A DNA stretch of 64,000 bases from Pseudomonadota bacterium (GTDB lineage: Bacteria > Pseudomonadota > Gammaproteobacteria > Burkholderiales > Burkholderiaceae_B). The translations under genes were made by a program, and so were the position numbers. Below the pieces are notes generated by a model. The model worked only from the letters and a program-made list of their open reading frames with translations. It had not been told where the DNA came from and did no database searches. Shown piece after piece: positions 8,231 through 16,431 of this stretch (positions are counted from its first letter, which is position 1; each line of letters opens with the position of its first letter). The stretch covers positions 6,437 to 70,436 of the forward strand of contig JAEWHK010000049.1 of assembly GCA_023387815.1 (NCBI GenBank), given 5' to 3'.

Positions 8231-9384
8231 GAACGCGCTCCGCTTTCGCTTTTAGTGTCGACTTTGGATTTCGCACTGGCGTCACCCGCGCTGTCGCGCG
8301 CAGGCGCGCTTTTCATCTGGGTTTCATCCATGCCATGGCGCCAGTAAGCAACAACAAGCTGTTCCTTGCCACTTAAGCCAATGTCGTCGCGAAGCCATTT
8401 GCGTACCGTCTGGGCCGTGGAAAACTCTGCACCCACCCACACGAAGCGATCCTCATTCTCTGGAATGGTGCAAGCCTGTATGGCGTCCGCAAGCAGGGTG
8501 GTTTCTCCCGCAGCAGACTTGTCGCGATAAATCCATTGAAGTGCCATGCCTGTCGGCAGTGTCATGGGGATTTCATCCTGGGAAGACTGAACTTCGACAA
8601 TCACATGGCCGCGCGTGCCGGCCGGCAACGTTTCTCCGATGCGGCAGATTGCCGGGATGGCGGTTTCGTCGCCCGCCAGCAGCATCCACGATGTCGCTGG
8701 CGCTGTGCGACCGCCCGGACCCGACATGCCAAGCTGCTGACCAACCGCGGCCTGGGCAGCCCAGCGGGCACCGGGGCCGGCATCGTCATGCAAAACAAAA
8801 TCCACCTCGAACCAGCCCTCTCTGGCGCTGATACGTCGGATGGTATAGGTGCGCACGTCCAGGCGCTTTTCACCTTTAGGAAACTGTGGAACCCCATTGG
8901 CCGCGAGCGTGGGCCACTCGGGCTGCTCGACCCCCGGCTGCGGAAAGATCAGCTTGCAATGCAGATTGTCATTCTGGTCATAGCGCTGCAGATCACTGTT
9001 TCGAAAACGCACCCGCCGCATATGCGGGCCGACCTCGGACACAGCCGCAACCGTAATCAGTCGAAAGGCCGGCGGCCGCTCAAACGCGACGCTGTCGCCT
9101 TCCCACTGAATCGCCTCTGGCGCGCAACCGCTATATTCCTGGATGTGATAGAAGGCTATCATCCTGCCTTCATACAGGGCGTCCTGAGTGGGCGCCGTCA
9201 CATCGGCACGCAGCATATCGCCCTTGGCAAGAAAAAGAATTCTCGTATTGGCATACTCCACTTCCCAGGCATCGTCCTTGCGGATCGCAATCAGTTCGTG
9301 CTCGCGCAAATGACCCAGCAGCTGTTCAAGTGCGTTCTCGGCATCGATCCCGGTTACAGTCGTTTTGGTGTGAAATGCGGTCAT
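8227..9384 (-). CDS. Siderophore-interacting protein (ViuB-like FAD ferric reductase) with N-terminal DUF2218 domain
   Basis: 385 residues. Residues about 1-95 fit the small DUF2218 domain and the rest is the FAD-binding siderophore-interacting family (FAD_binding_9 plus C-terminal SIP domain), with VRTYTIRRISAREGWFEVDFVLHDDAGPG as the flavin-binding region (about 165-195) and PATSWMLLAGDETAIPA opening the NAD(P)H lobe. Such proteins reduce ferric siderophores in the cytoplasm to release iron. The DUF2218-SIP fusion is a known architecture and not a chimera. Coupled by 4-bp overlaps to the ATPase gene upstream and exporter gene downstream. The C-terminal tail is rich in Ser, Ala and Lys and probably disordered. 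Confidence 0.88.
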   Translation of the reverse strand: MTAFHTKTTVTGIDAENALEQLLGHLREHELIAIRKDDAWEVEYANTRILFLAKGDMLRADVTAPTQDALYEGRMIAFYHIQEYSGCAPEAIQWEGDSVAFERPPAFRLITVAAVSEVGPHMRRVRFRNSDLQRYDQNDNLHCKLIFPQPGVEQPEWPTLAANGVPQFPKGEKRLDVRTYTIRRISAREGWFEVDFVLHDDAGPGARWAAQAAVGQQLGMSGPGGRTAPATSWMLLAGDETAIPAICRIGETLPAGTRGHVIVEVQSSQDEIPMTLPTGMALQWIYRDKSAAGETTLLADAIQACTIPENEDRFVWVGAEFSTAQTVRKWLRDDIGLSGKEQLVVAYWRHGMDETQMKSAPARDSAGDASAKSKVDTKSESGARS

Positions 9385-10205
9385 TCCGTCTTATCCCCTT
9401 TCAGTGTCGGGTCGCTCTCGCCAGGTGGCGTGGCGACGGTGTCTACGAGAACATAGGGACGACCCCGTTCGCAGGTTTTTACCCGCGCCTGAACGCCCCA
9501 GACGTCTCGCAGCAATGTGTCGGTAATAATCGCGTTTGGCGATCCAAATGCGTGAATGCGTTGCTGGTGCAGGATTGCAATCCTGTCGGCCCATTGGGCG
9601 GCAAGTGCGAGGTCATGCAAAACCACAATCACAATCCTACCTTCGTCGGCCAGCCGCCGCGCGACATGCATCACCTGCCACTGATGAGCCAGATCCAGCG
9701 CACTCACGGGCTCATCCAAAAGCAATATCGGGCTGCCGCGCACCACCGCCTGGGCCAGTGCGGCCAGTTGCCTTTGCCCACCCGAAAGCTGATGCAAGGG
9801 TCGCAAGGCCAGCTCGCCAATCCCCAGGTGTTCAATGACTCGCAGGGCATCAAACTCGTCTTTTCTGCGGGCACCTACCCGCCCGCACTGCAGCGCCACA
9901 ATGGTCGCCTCCAGCACGGTCAGATTGCTGCTTTCAGACGTTGATTGCGGCATGAAGCCAATGTGCTCTACACGCTTTCCTGCAGACCAGTGCGACCAGT
10001 CATCGTCCCCAAACCTGACCTGTCCCGAGGCCGGTACCAGGCCCGCAATCGCCTTGAGCAGGGTAGATTTGCCTGCCGCGTTAGGTCCCGCCAGGGCAAT
10101 CAGCTCACCGCAACGCACACCCTCCAGGCTGACATTCGACAGTACCTGTCGCTGCCTGTAGTGGACACTCAGATCTTTGATCTGCAAGGTACGGGGACTT
10201 GTCAC
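9381..10205 (-). CDS. Iron-siderophore ABC transporter ATP-binding protein (FepC/FecE family)
   Basis: 274 residues. Walker A GPNAAGKST (about 39-47), signature LSGGQRQ (about 139-145), Walker B ILLLDEPVSALD (about 158-169) and H-loop VVLHD are all intact. It supplies energy for import through the FecCD-type permease encoded just upstream (4-bp overlap), in the inner membrane. A C-terminal extension after residue 250 is family-variable. Position between permease and siderophore reductase supports ferric-siderophore rather than cobalamin import. Confidence 0.9.
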   Translation of the reverse strand: MTSPRTLQIKDLSVHYRQRQVLSNVSLEGVRCGELIALAGPNAAGKSTLLKAIAGLVPASGQVRFGDDDWSHWSAGKRVEHIGFMPQSTSESSNLTVLEATIVALQCGRVGARRKDEFDALRVIEHLGIGELALRPLHQLSGGQRQLAALAQAVVRGSPILLLDEPVSALDLAHQWQVMHVARRLADEGRIVIVVLHDLALAAQWADRIAILHQQRIHAFGSPNAIITDTLLRDVWGVQARVKTCERGRPYVLVDTVATPPGESDPTLKGDKTE

Positions 10206-11296
10206 ACCTGGCCTCCTGAACGACGCAGAATCAGTCCCATGAAAACCGGCAGACCGACCAGGGCGGTAACAATGCCAATAGGCAAAGTCACACCAGGCAC
10301 CAGCGATTTGCTGGCAACAGAAGCCAGGGCCACAAGCGCGGCGCCAATCAGCACGCTGGCCGGCAGCAGATGACGATGACCATCACCCACGATCATGCGC
10401 GCCACATGCGGCGCCACCAGGCCAACAAACCCCACGGTCCCCACGAAAGCCACCGCCGTCGCGGCAAGCAGACTGATCCTGATCAGTGCCCAGCGCCGCA
10501 GTGAGGATACATCAATGCCGAAACTGCGCGCCCGTTCTTCCCCCAGACGCAGCGCGGTCAGCTGGCCTGCAGCCCGCCAAGAAAAAGGGAGCGTCACGGC
10601 CAGCGTTGCGGCCAGAATGGAAACATTCTGCCAGTCGGCGCGCGCCAGACTTCCCATGCTCCAGAACACCAGTTGCTGCAGCGCCTCTTCGCTGGCCATG
10701 AATTGCAGCAGCGACAGTAGTGCACTGGCAGAAAAACCAATAGCGATCCCGAAAAGCACCAGGGTCTGCGCCTGAGCACCGCGCCATTGGGCCAGCAGCT
10801 GCAGCAGCATCATCGAAATCAGGGCAAACACAAAGGCATTGGCGGGTACCAGCCAGGTAGCGCTATTGCCCGCTACGCCCCATTCCAGCACAATCGCCAG
10901 TGCCGCACCCAGCGCCGCCGAATAGGAGACGCCCAGCGTAAAGGGTTCCGCCAGCGGATTGTTCAGGATTGTCTGCATTTCCGCGCCGGCCAGAGCCAGT
11001 GCCGCACCCACAAGAATGGCCATGAGTGCGACCGGCAGTCGGACCTGCCAGAGCACCACCTGCATGGGGGCGCTCAGACTGTCGGGATCCCACAGACCAC
11101 GTATGACCTGTGCAGGTGCCAGGGCAGCACTGCCGGTAAACAGATCGATCAGGGCTGCGACCAACGCCAGAAGCGCCAGCCCGGCGACGATAACGGTGCG
11201 TCGTCGGACGCTGCGGCGATGCTGCAGCCAGCGTGCGTGAATGGCGCGGTCCTGCAGGTCTGCCTCGGGGGCAAGAGTGTGATCAGCTTGCGTCAT
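10202..11296 (-). CDS. Iron-siderophore ABC transporter permease (FecCD family)
   Basis: 364 residues with about nine or ten membrane segments and typical FecCD landmarks: RLPVALMAILVGAALALAGAEMQTILNNPLAEP (the conserved region near 105-140), GFVGLVAPHVARMIVGDGHR (about 300-320) and LPIGIVTALVGLPVFMGLI close to the C-terminus. Only one permease gene is present, whereas enterobactin systems use two (FepD and FepG), so the channel is probably a homodimer. It overlaps the ATPase gene by 4 bp and follows the binding-protein gene by 4 bp. Confidence 0.9.
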   Translation of the reverse strand: MTQADHTLAPEADLQDRAIHARWLQHRRSVRRRTVIVAGLALLALVAALIDLFTGSAALAPAQVIRGLWDPDSLSAPMQVVLWQVRLPVALMAILVGAALALAGAEMQTILNNPLAEPFTLGVSYSAALGAALAIVLEWGVAGNSATWLVPANAFVFALISMMLLQLLAQWRGAQAQTLVLFGIAIGFSASALLSLLQFMASEEALQQLVFWSMGSLARADWQNVSILAATLAVTLPFSWRAAGQLTALRLGEERARSFGIDVSSLRRWALIRISLLAATAVAFVGTVGFVGLVAPHVARMIVGDGHRHLLPASVLIGAALVALASVASKSLVPGVTLPIGIVTALVGLPVFMGLILRRSGGQV

Positions 11297-11300
11297 GTGC

Positions 11301-12413
11301 TTACTGTCCGGTCTGCGGGGTGACCCAGAACGTCCCGGTCAGCGGCTTGGCCATGAACCGCCGATCGATCTCGCTCTGCGTTTCAGCTGGATCAATGTCC
11401 GCGAACGCGTCCGGGTGAAGCCAGCGTGCAACCAGTTCAAGATTCACGATGGGATAACCGCTATGCCAGATACCATAGGTGCGATGGTTTCGAGCCGCCT
11501 TTGTTTGCGCAATGCCAATGCGACCGGTCACGCGTTTCAGACTGGCAACACTGGCCGCCGGTTCCACGCCCGGTCCGAGCAACAGGCCGCCACGCGCTTC
11601 AATATGCCGCCCGCCTGTTCCGATATAAATATCAGGATCACTGGCAATCACATATTCTGCAGCCAGCTGTGCCGACAGACCTTCCACAATCTCGCTCCCC
11701 AGCAACTGACCGCCGGCCAGCAGAACAAGATCCCCCATCAGGACACCGGACCCGACCGACATACAACAGGGGCCGCTACCGGCATGGGGTTCCATCAGGA
11801 CTTTGGGCTGCGCGACCTTGGCCTGCTTCAGTTTTGCGACGCGATCCAGGACCCGGTTCAAATGCGTATGTATAAAGTCGGCCAGTTCCTTGCCGCGCGC
11901 TTCATTGCCAATCAAAATGGCCATTTTCTCGAGACCGTCAGTGGGATTTTTCATGCGCAGATCCGCTTCCAGTGTCAGGACCGCAACCGGAATACCGGCC
12001 TGTTCCAGACGCTTGATGGTCTGAGTGGCCTTCCCAAAAAACTGATCCAGCACCACCAGGTCGGGCTGACTGGCAATCAGCATCTCGGCATTCAGATTCT
12101 GCGGACCATCAATCACCAGTTGATCAATTTTGTCGAATGCGTCCGGGTCAATGCTGCGCCAGTGTTCCACCGTATGTTTATCCAGACGCCAGCGATTCCA
12201 CGCGACGATGCGCTTTGCCGGATTCCTGTCCAGCATGGCCATGACCGTGAAGTCTCCAGGTTCGGAAAAAAAGATGCGTTGTGCCGGTTTGTCCAGCGTC
12301 ACCGTCCGCCCCGCCTGGTCGGTGATCTCTATTTTTGCAAAAGCCGGCAGGCTGAGCAGCAACATCATTGCCAGCCAGCCCGCCGTCAAACACTTATTGA
12401 GTGTACGAAACAC
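11301..12413 (-). CDS. Periplasmic siderophore-binding protein (FepB/FecB type, PF01497)
   Basis: 370 residues. A signal peptide is visible at residues 1-26 (basic start, hydrophobic core MMLLLSLPAFA). The mature part begins KIEITDQAGRTVTLDKPAQRI, the usual opening of the class III periplasmic binding proteins, and contains QPDLVVLDQFFGK in the first lobe. It captures the ferric siderophore after TonB-dependent entry and hands it to the permease encoded 4 bp downstream. It lies 9 bp after the TonB receptor gene, so both are on one transcript. Confidence 0.87.
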   Translation of the reverse strand: MFRTLNKCLTAGWLAMMLLLSLPAFAKIEITDQAGRTVTLDKPAQRIFFSEPGDFTVMAMLDRNPAKRIVAWNRWRLDKHTVEHWRSIDPDAFDKIDQLVIDGPQNLNAEMLIASQPDLVVLDQFFGKATQTIKRLEQAGIPVAVLTLEADLRMKNPTDGLEKMAILIGNEARGKELADFIHTHLNRVLDRVAKLKQAKVAQPKVLMEPHAGSGPCCMSVGSGVLMGDLVLLAGGQLLGSEIVEGLSAQLAAEYVIASDPDIYIGTGGRHIEARGGLLLGPGVEPAASVASLKRVTGRIGIAQTKAARNHRTYGIWHSGYPIVNLELVARWLHPDAFADIDPAETQSEIDRRFMAKPLTGTFWVTPQTGQ

Positions 12414-12422
12414 GTAGTCTTC

Positions 12423-14513
12423 CTAGTAGTTGATGCTTGCACCCAGCCACACGCGGCGACCCGGGTCAACCATCCAGTTGCCATCCAGGCCTTCGTAGCG
12501 CGTACGCAGGTCCAGCGGCGTCTTGTGATCTGTCACATTCAGCACGGCAGCGCGCAGCGCCAGATGCTTGGTGACCTGGTAGCTCCCGCCAACATCAAAG
12601 GTGGAGCCGCCCGGGCGAGTGCGCGTATCCATGGCGCCATTGCGATAGGCCGCGTATTTGGACTTGCCGTTCAGATTCCAGCGCAGATAGGCGGAAATGG
12701 CTTCTGTGGGCTGCCAGTCCAGGCGCGTGTTCAGCACGTGTTCCGGCGTGGTTTCCAGCGGATCACCGTCCAGAGAGCGTCCGTTGAACGCCACTTCGCC
12801 GCCGCCCTTGCGCTTGGACTTAGTGTAGGTGTAGTTCGATGATAATTTCAGGGTATCGCTCAGCGGCATTTTCAGGCCCAGTTCCAGGCCGTAGATCTGC
12901 ACTTTATCGATATTGTCATAAACATACAAATGATTGGCAGTCCCGGGATTCAGGGGATCCTGTTCACCGGTATCGTAGCTTGCCACCTTGTTTTTGAAGT
13001 TTGTATTGAAGAGGGTCGCGGTCAGGCTGCTGTCTTCTGCCCAGTCGTAAATCAGACCCAGTTCCTGCGTCACGCTGGTTTCCGGTTTCAGATCAGGATT
13101 GCCGCAAAGTGGCCCTCTGAAGCCTGAATTGCCACCGGTAGACATGCAGTAGCCCGGCGTACTCTGGCGAATGGTCGGTGCCTTGAAGCCGGATGCAATG
13201 CCACCCTTCAGCGTCAGTGCGTCGGTCAGATGATAGACCGCATACAGGCGCGGCGACAGATGCGTTCCAAAACGCTGGTCGTGGTCCATGCGGATTCCGC
13301 CTGTGAGCGTGAACTTGTCTGTGATGTAGTAATCATCCTCAACAAACAGGGCATAATTGTCCAGAGAGACCTTATCCGTATTGGTCGGGTAGTTCGCAAA
13401 TGCGGCTTCTTTCTGTACGCCTTCCAGACGACTGTTGATGTACTGGCCACCAAAGCGCAGGGTGTGCGAGGTAAATGGCATACTGAAACTGGCATCCAGC
13501 GTGGTGTTTACCAGTCGGCGGTTCTCGGTGTACTCGCCGGTTTTCGGCCAGTTTTCCTGATCACTGGACTCTCGATACAGTGAGATTTTTGATTCTCCGA
13601 GACTCCAGTGTCCGGTATGCGTCAGACCGAAAGAAGTGCGCCGGTGTTGCACGCGATTCCATGGAAGCGTCGGCAGGATGGATTTGCCTGGTGTGGCTTC
13701 GGTGGTCAGGCGCTGTGACAGCACGTCAAGAACCAGATCCTGGTTTTCTGCCGGTTTGGCGGCCAGCTTCAGCCCGATACTTCGGTTGTCGCGCGAATAG
13801 GGTCCGGAAATATTGGAAAAGTAATTATTCCCTTCACTCTGGTCGTCATAGGAACCGTAAACCTGCAGTCCCAGCACATCATCCTTGATCGGGCCGCCCA
13901 GCCAGAACTGAGCCTGGCGACCGTTACCGTAATCTTCATCTGTCTGCAGCGTCACGGAACTGTCCACGGCAACAGACCATTTTTTCGGCACATTTTTGGT
14001 AATAATATTGACCACGCCGCCCATGGCATCAGAGCCGTAGAGCGATGACATGGGCCCGCGTACCACTTCGATCCGTTCGATGGCGGCCAGCGGAGGCATG
14101 AATTCGTACTGCACGCCGCCCGTGCCGCGGTTCATGGTTTCACGCGTATTCTGACGCTTTCCGTCAACCATGATCAGCGTATATTCGCCAGGCAGGCCGC
14201 GGACCGCGATATCCCGGGAGTTGGGATCTCCACCCACCATGTAAACGCCTTCAACCTTGCTGACGGCCTGCGCAACAGAGGTGTAACCGCTTTTTTTGAT
14301 GTCGTCCTGTGTAATGACAGTCAGTGAAGCCGGTGCATCCTTCACACTTTGTTCGGTCCCACTGGCCGTGACCACAATGGAATCAAGCTGAGCTACGGGC
14401 GCCGCGTCCTGTGCATGGACGCTTCCGGCGCCCAGCAACGCCAGCGCGAGAGGAGCAAGGGTAATGCGCGCGCCGCAGCGGCGGATGCGTTTCTGATTGA
14501 CAGTCACTTTCAT
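12423..14513 (-). CDS. TonB-dependent outer-membrane ferric-siderophore receptor
   Basis: 696 residues. Signal peptide about 1-34 ending VHAQ; TonB box region LDSIVVTAS at about 44-52; plug domain with DAPASLTVITQDDIKKSG and VEVVRGPMSSLYGSDAMGGVVNIITK (about 150-180); then a 22-stranded barrel whose last strand ends in VWLGASINY with a terminal aromatic residue, the signal for barrel assembly. Length and plug sequence fit the FepA/catecholate group. It heads the transport operon, has a Fur-box-like site upstream, and lies next to a PchR-like AraC activator, so dual control by iron and by the siderophore is likely. Ligand identity is inference. Confidence 0.9.
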   Translation of the reverse strand: MKVTVNQKRIRRCGARITLAPLALALLGAGSVHAQDAAPVAQLDSIVVTASGTEQSVKDAPASLTVITQDDIKKSGYTSVAQAVSKVEGVYMVGGDPNSRDIAVRGLPGEYTLIMVDGKRQNTRETMNRGTGGVQYEFMPPLAAIERIEVVRGPMSSLYGSDAMGGVVNIITKNVPKKWSVAVDSSVTLQTDEDYGNGRQAQFWLGGPIKDDVLGLQVYGSYDDQSEGNNYFSNISGPYSRDNRSIGLKLAAKPAENQDLVLDVLSQRLTTEATPGKSILPTLPWNRVQHRRTSFGLTHTGHWSLGESKISLYRESSDQENWPKTGEYTENRRLVNTTLDASFSMPFTSHTLRFGGQYINSRLEGVQKEAAFANYPTNTDKVSLDNYALFVEDDYYITDKFTLTGGIRMDHDQRFGTHLSPRLYAVYHLTDALTLKGGIASGFKAPTIRQSTPGYCMSTGGNSGFRGPLCGNPDLKPETSVTQELGLIYDWAEDSSLTATLFNTNFKNKVASYDTGEQDPLNPGTANHLYVYDNIDKVQIYGLELGLKMPLSDTLKLSSNYTYTKSKRKGGGEVAFNGRSLDGDPLETTPEHVLNTRLDWQPTEAISAYLRWNLNGKSKYAAYRNGAMDTRTRPGGSTFDVGGSYQVTKHLALRAAVLNVTDHKTPLDLRTRYEGLDGNWMVDPGRRVWLGASINY

Positions 14514-14602
14514 TGTTGATTTTCCTGAATTCCTGATCTGACTCGGACGCCATCGGGAATCAGGCGCCCCGCCCTACTCCCCGTGTGGAGCAGGCAAGGC
14601 AA

Positions 14603-14623
14603 TATTGAATCATTCTCATTTAC
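14603..14623 (-). promoter_or_regulatory. Fur-box-like site upstream of the TonB receptor
   Basis: Read on the minus strand the site contains AATGAGAATGATTC, a good match to the repeated GATAAT/AATGAT hexamers of Fur boxes. It lies about 90-110 bp upstream of the receptor start. Confidence 0.6.
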
Positions 14624-14695
14624 AAAAGACGTTTGACGTTCACGCAAAGTTCTTTGCGCACCGGTCAGATTGTAAAAATTGTGACATCAATCACA

Positions 14696-15832
14696 TTAAC
14701 CGCGCGAGCAAAGCCGTTTGGGACTCATGCCAAACTGCCGCCGGAAAGCCGTGGCAAAATTGGCGGCACTGGTGTAGCCCGCCTGAAAAGCCGCTTCGGA
14801 GATGGTGAGCCCCTGTTCCAGGCCCGTTCTGGCCTGATGCAGGCGCATGGCGCGCCGATATTCGTCGACCGTCGTGCCAAAGGCGCTGCGAAACTGACGC
14901 TGCAAGGCGCTGGCACTCAGACCGAACTTGCGTCCCAGATCCTGAACCCGGGTTGGCGTAGTAAAAGGCTGCTGTATTTCGCTGTCGATAAATTGGCGCA
15001 AACGCAGCATGCGCTCGCGGTCCCGGGGCCTGAGACTGCCTTGCACCACGTCGCCCGGCAGGCCCTGCTCTCCCTGGCGACACTGGCTGGCCAGCGCTTC
15101 ATACAGCAATTCCAGCGCACGGCTGGCCAGTCTAAGACGACCCAGTTCGTCGGACGGATCAGTAGCCTGACATAGGAGCTGTTCTGCCAGCCCCAGGGCA
15201 TGCGCCGAAGGCTGCCAGGGTGTAATGCATAAGGTGGACGGAAAACTCAACCGGGGAGAGTCAGTCGCGTGAGCATTGTGATTGGTGAGTTCACCGGGCT
15301 GATCCGAAAAATTCACCCAGCCATGACTTCGCAGCCATTCCGGTGTGACATGAAGCGCAAGCTTGCGCTCCCACCGTCCGCGTTGCCAGCGGCGTTCGAA
15401 GATTTCATCATTTGGCATGCTGAGCACAGCTGCCGTTTCCCGGGATGCATCACCAGCACACAGATTAACGCGCTGTCCACCAATGCTCACGTCAATCTCG
15501 CCAGCCAGCACAACCACGATGCGCAGGCCTGCCTTCATATTGACTCTGGAGACCATGTTGTGCAGGTCCACGACCTCGGTGCCGTGCATCGACAGCCCGG
15601 GCTGCAACTGCATCATGCGAACCCGCCCTTCCAGAATCGGCTCATGACTGGCTACGGGGTCCGACACAAAGCTGTAACCTGGTACGTTGAAATCCAGGCG
15701 CCGAACCATTCCCAGCGCACGCCACGGTCGTCGCCCCGAGACCGGTGGTTTCGCAGCGTGCTGCACGGATTCGACGGAACTGGCCAGGCCGGTTTTCATG
15801 ACATATGTGAATAAGCAGGGTTGGAAAAGCAT
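14696..15832 (-). CDS. PchR-like AraC-family regulator of siderophore uptake
   Basis: Up to 378 residues. The C-terminal 100 residues form the AraC double helix-turn-helix (RVQDLGRKFGLSASALQRQF, then ISEAAFQAGYTSAANFATAFRRQFG). The N-terminal part is the ligand-sensing region seen in PchR, which activates receptor genes when its siderophore enters the cell. Start choice is unsure: the first ATG (15832) has GGAG directly against it, and an internal ATG at 15799 (MKTGLASS) is also possible. It is transcribed in the same direction as the receptor operon, 182 bp upstream of it, and has its own Fur-like site. Confidence 0.82.
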   Translation of the reverse strand: MLFQPCLFTYVMKTGLASSVESVQHAAKPPVSGRRPWRALGMVRRLDFNVPGYSFVSDPVASHEPILEGRVRMMQLQPGLSMHGTEVVDLHNMVSRVNMKAGLRIVVVLAGEIDVSIGGQRVNLCAGDASRETAAVLSMPNDEIFERRWQRGRWERKLALHVTPEWLRSHGWVNFSDQPGELTNHNAHATDSPRLSFPSTLCITPWQPSAHALGLAEQLLCQATDPSDELGRLRLASRALELLYEALASQCRQGEQGLPGDVVQGSLRPRDRERMLRLRQFIDSEIQQPFTTPTRVQDLGRKFGLSASALQRQFRSAFGTTVDEYRRAMRLHQARTGLEQGLTISEAAFQAGYTSAANFATAFRRQFGMSPKRLCSRG

Positions 15833-15880
15833 CTCCGGGGCGCTGTCCCGGTCTATAGATCAGACCCATTATGCCACATT

Positions 15881-15902
15881 TATGAGAATGATTCTTATTT
15901 AA
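15881..15902. promoter_or_regulatory. Fur-box-like site upstream of the PchR-like gene
   Basis: TATGAGAATGATTCTTATTT (15881-15900) contains overlapping GAGAAT/GATTCT hexamers with dyad symmetry, typical of Fur sites. It lies about 50 bp upstream of the regulator start. Confidence 0.7.
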
Positions 15903-16092
15903 TGGAATCCATGATAGTTGACTCGAGGATGTTTATCACCATGTGGATGAGAGCGTTAAACCGCGCGCCTGTGTCCATTCGGGATGAGCCTTCATGCCGG
16001 TTGCAGGATGATGTCATTTGAAGATGTTTGCGAATCAAGGACATAGCGGCTGGACTTGGGGCCTGTCTTCCTATACACTGTCCTCTTGTTTC

Positions 16093-16118
16093 ACAGATGA
16101 AATATATTTTTCATCTGT
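16093..16118. repeat. Perfect 10-bp inverted repeat
   Basis: ACAGATGAAA (16093-16102) and TTTCATCTGT (16109-16118) are separated by TATATT. No T-run follows, so a protein-binding site or leader hairpin is more likely than a terminator. It falls in the long intergenic region upstream of the symporter. Confidence 0.5.
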
Positions 16119-16229
16119 AATAAAGACACAAAAAATGCAGACTCATAAGGTCTCATAAGATTTGTCCTCAGGGGAATTTTCCCGCCATCTGGCTGCTACG
16201 CAGCCCGGCTTCGGCCGAACAAAACTACC

Positions 16230-16242
16230 CAGTCACTGACTG
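16230..16242. promoter_or_regulatory. 13-bp palindrome, copy 1
   Basis: CAGTCACTGACTG, a perfect palindrome around a central C. Near-identical to the one at 16334-16346 (differs only at the symmetric fourth and tenth bases). A paired operator is the simplest reading. Confidence 0.45.
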
Positions 16243-16333
16243 CGGAACATCCCGGCTGGTCCCATTTGACCGCCAACGCCAGCTTCGTCCCCACGTGGTC
16301 GGGGCTGCCACGACAACTGCAATGTCGAACCAG

Positions 16334-16346
16334 CAGGCACTGCCTG
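16334..16346. promoter_or_regulatory. 13-bp palindrome, copy 2
   Basis: CAGGCACTGCCTG, matching the 16230 palindrome in pattern CAG-K-CACTG-M-CTG. Centres are 104 bp apart, close to ten helical turns, which would allow looping by a dimeric or tetrameric regulator. Confidence 0.45.
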
Positions 16347-16431
16347 TAAAGACGCACTCCGCGCGCGTAATCGCGCGGATCGCTTGCGTCTGCGGGTTTG
16401 CGCGGCATCAATCATGGAAGAAATAACAACT

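Larger units (their letters stand above)
16191..16390 (+). other. Candidate structured leader RNA of the symporter gene
   Basis: Several strong hairpins lie in the roughly 240 bases before the symporter start: GGCTGC/GCAGCC with a 3-nt loop (16191-16205); CGGC-TTCG-GCCG, an ultrastable UUCG tetraloop (16206-16217); and a two-part stem at 16351-16390 with inner arms CCGCGCG/CGCGCGG and outer arms GACGCA/TGCGTC. I do not recognise a known riboswitch class. The interval 15833-16431 otherwise holds no gene. Confidence 0.4.

Noticed and set aside
8536..9456. 306-codon open frame on the plus strand
   Set aside because: Antisense to the siderophore-interacting protein; no motif, poor start.
11295..12842. 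515-codon open frame on the plus strand
   Set aside because: It is antisense to the siderophore-binding protein and TonB receptor genes, which have clear signal peptides, motifs and tight spacing. Its translation has no recognisable domain.
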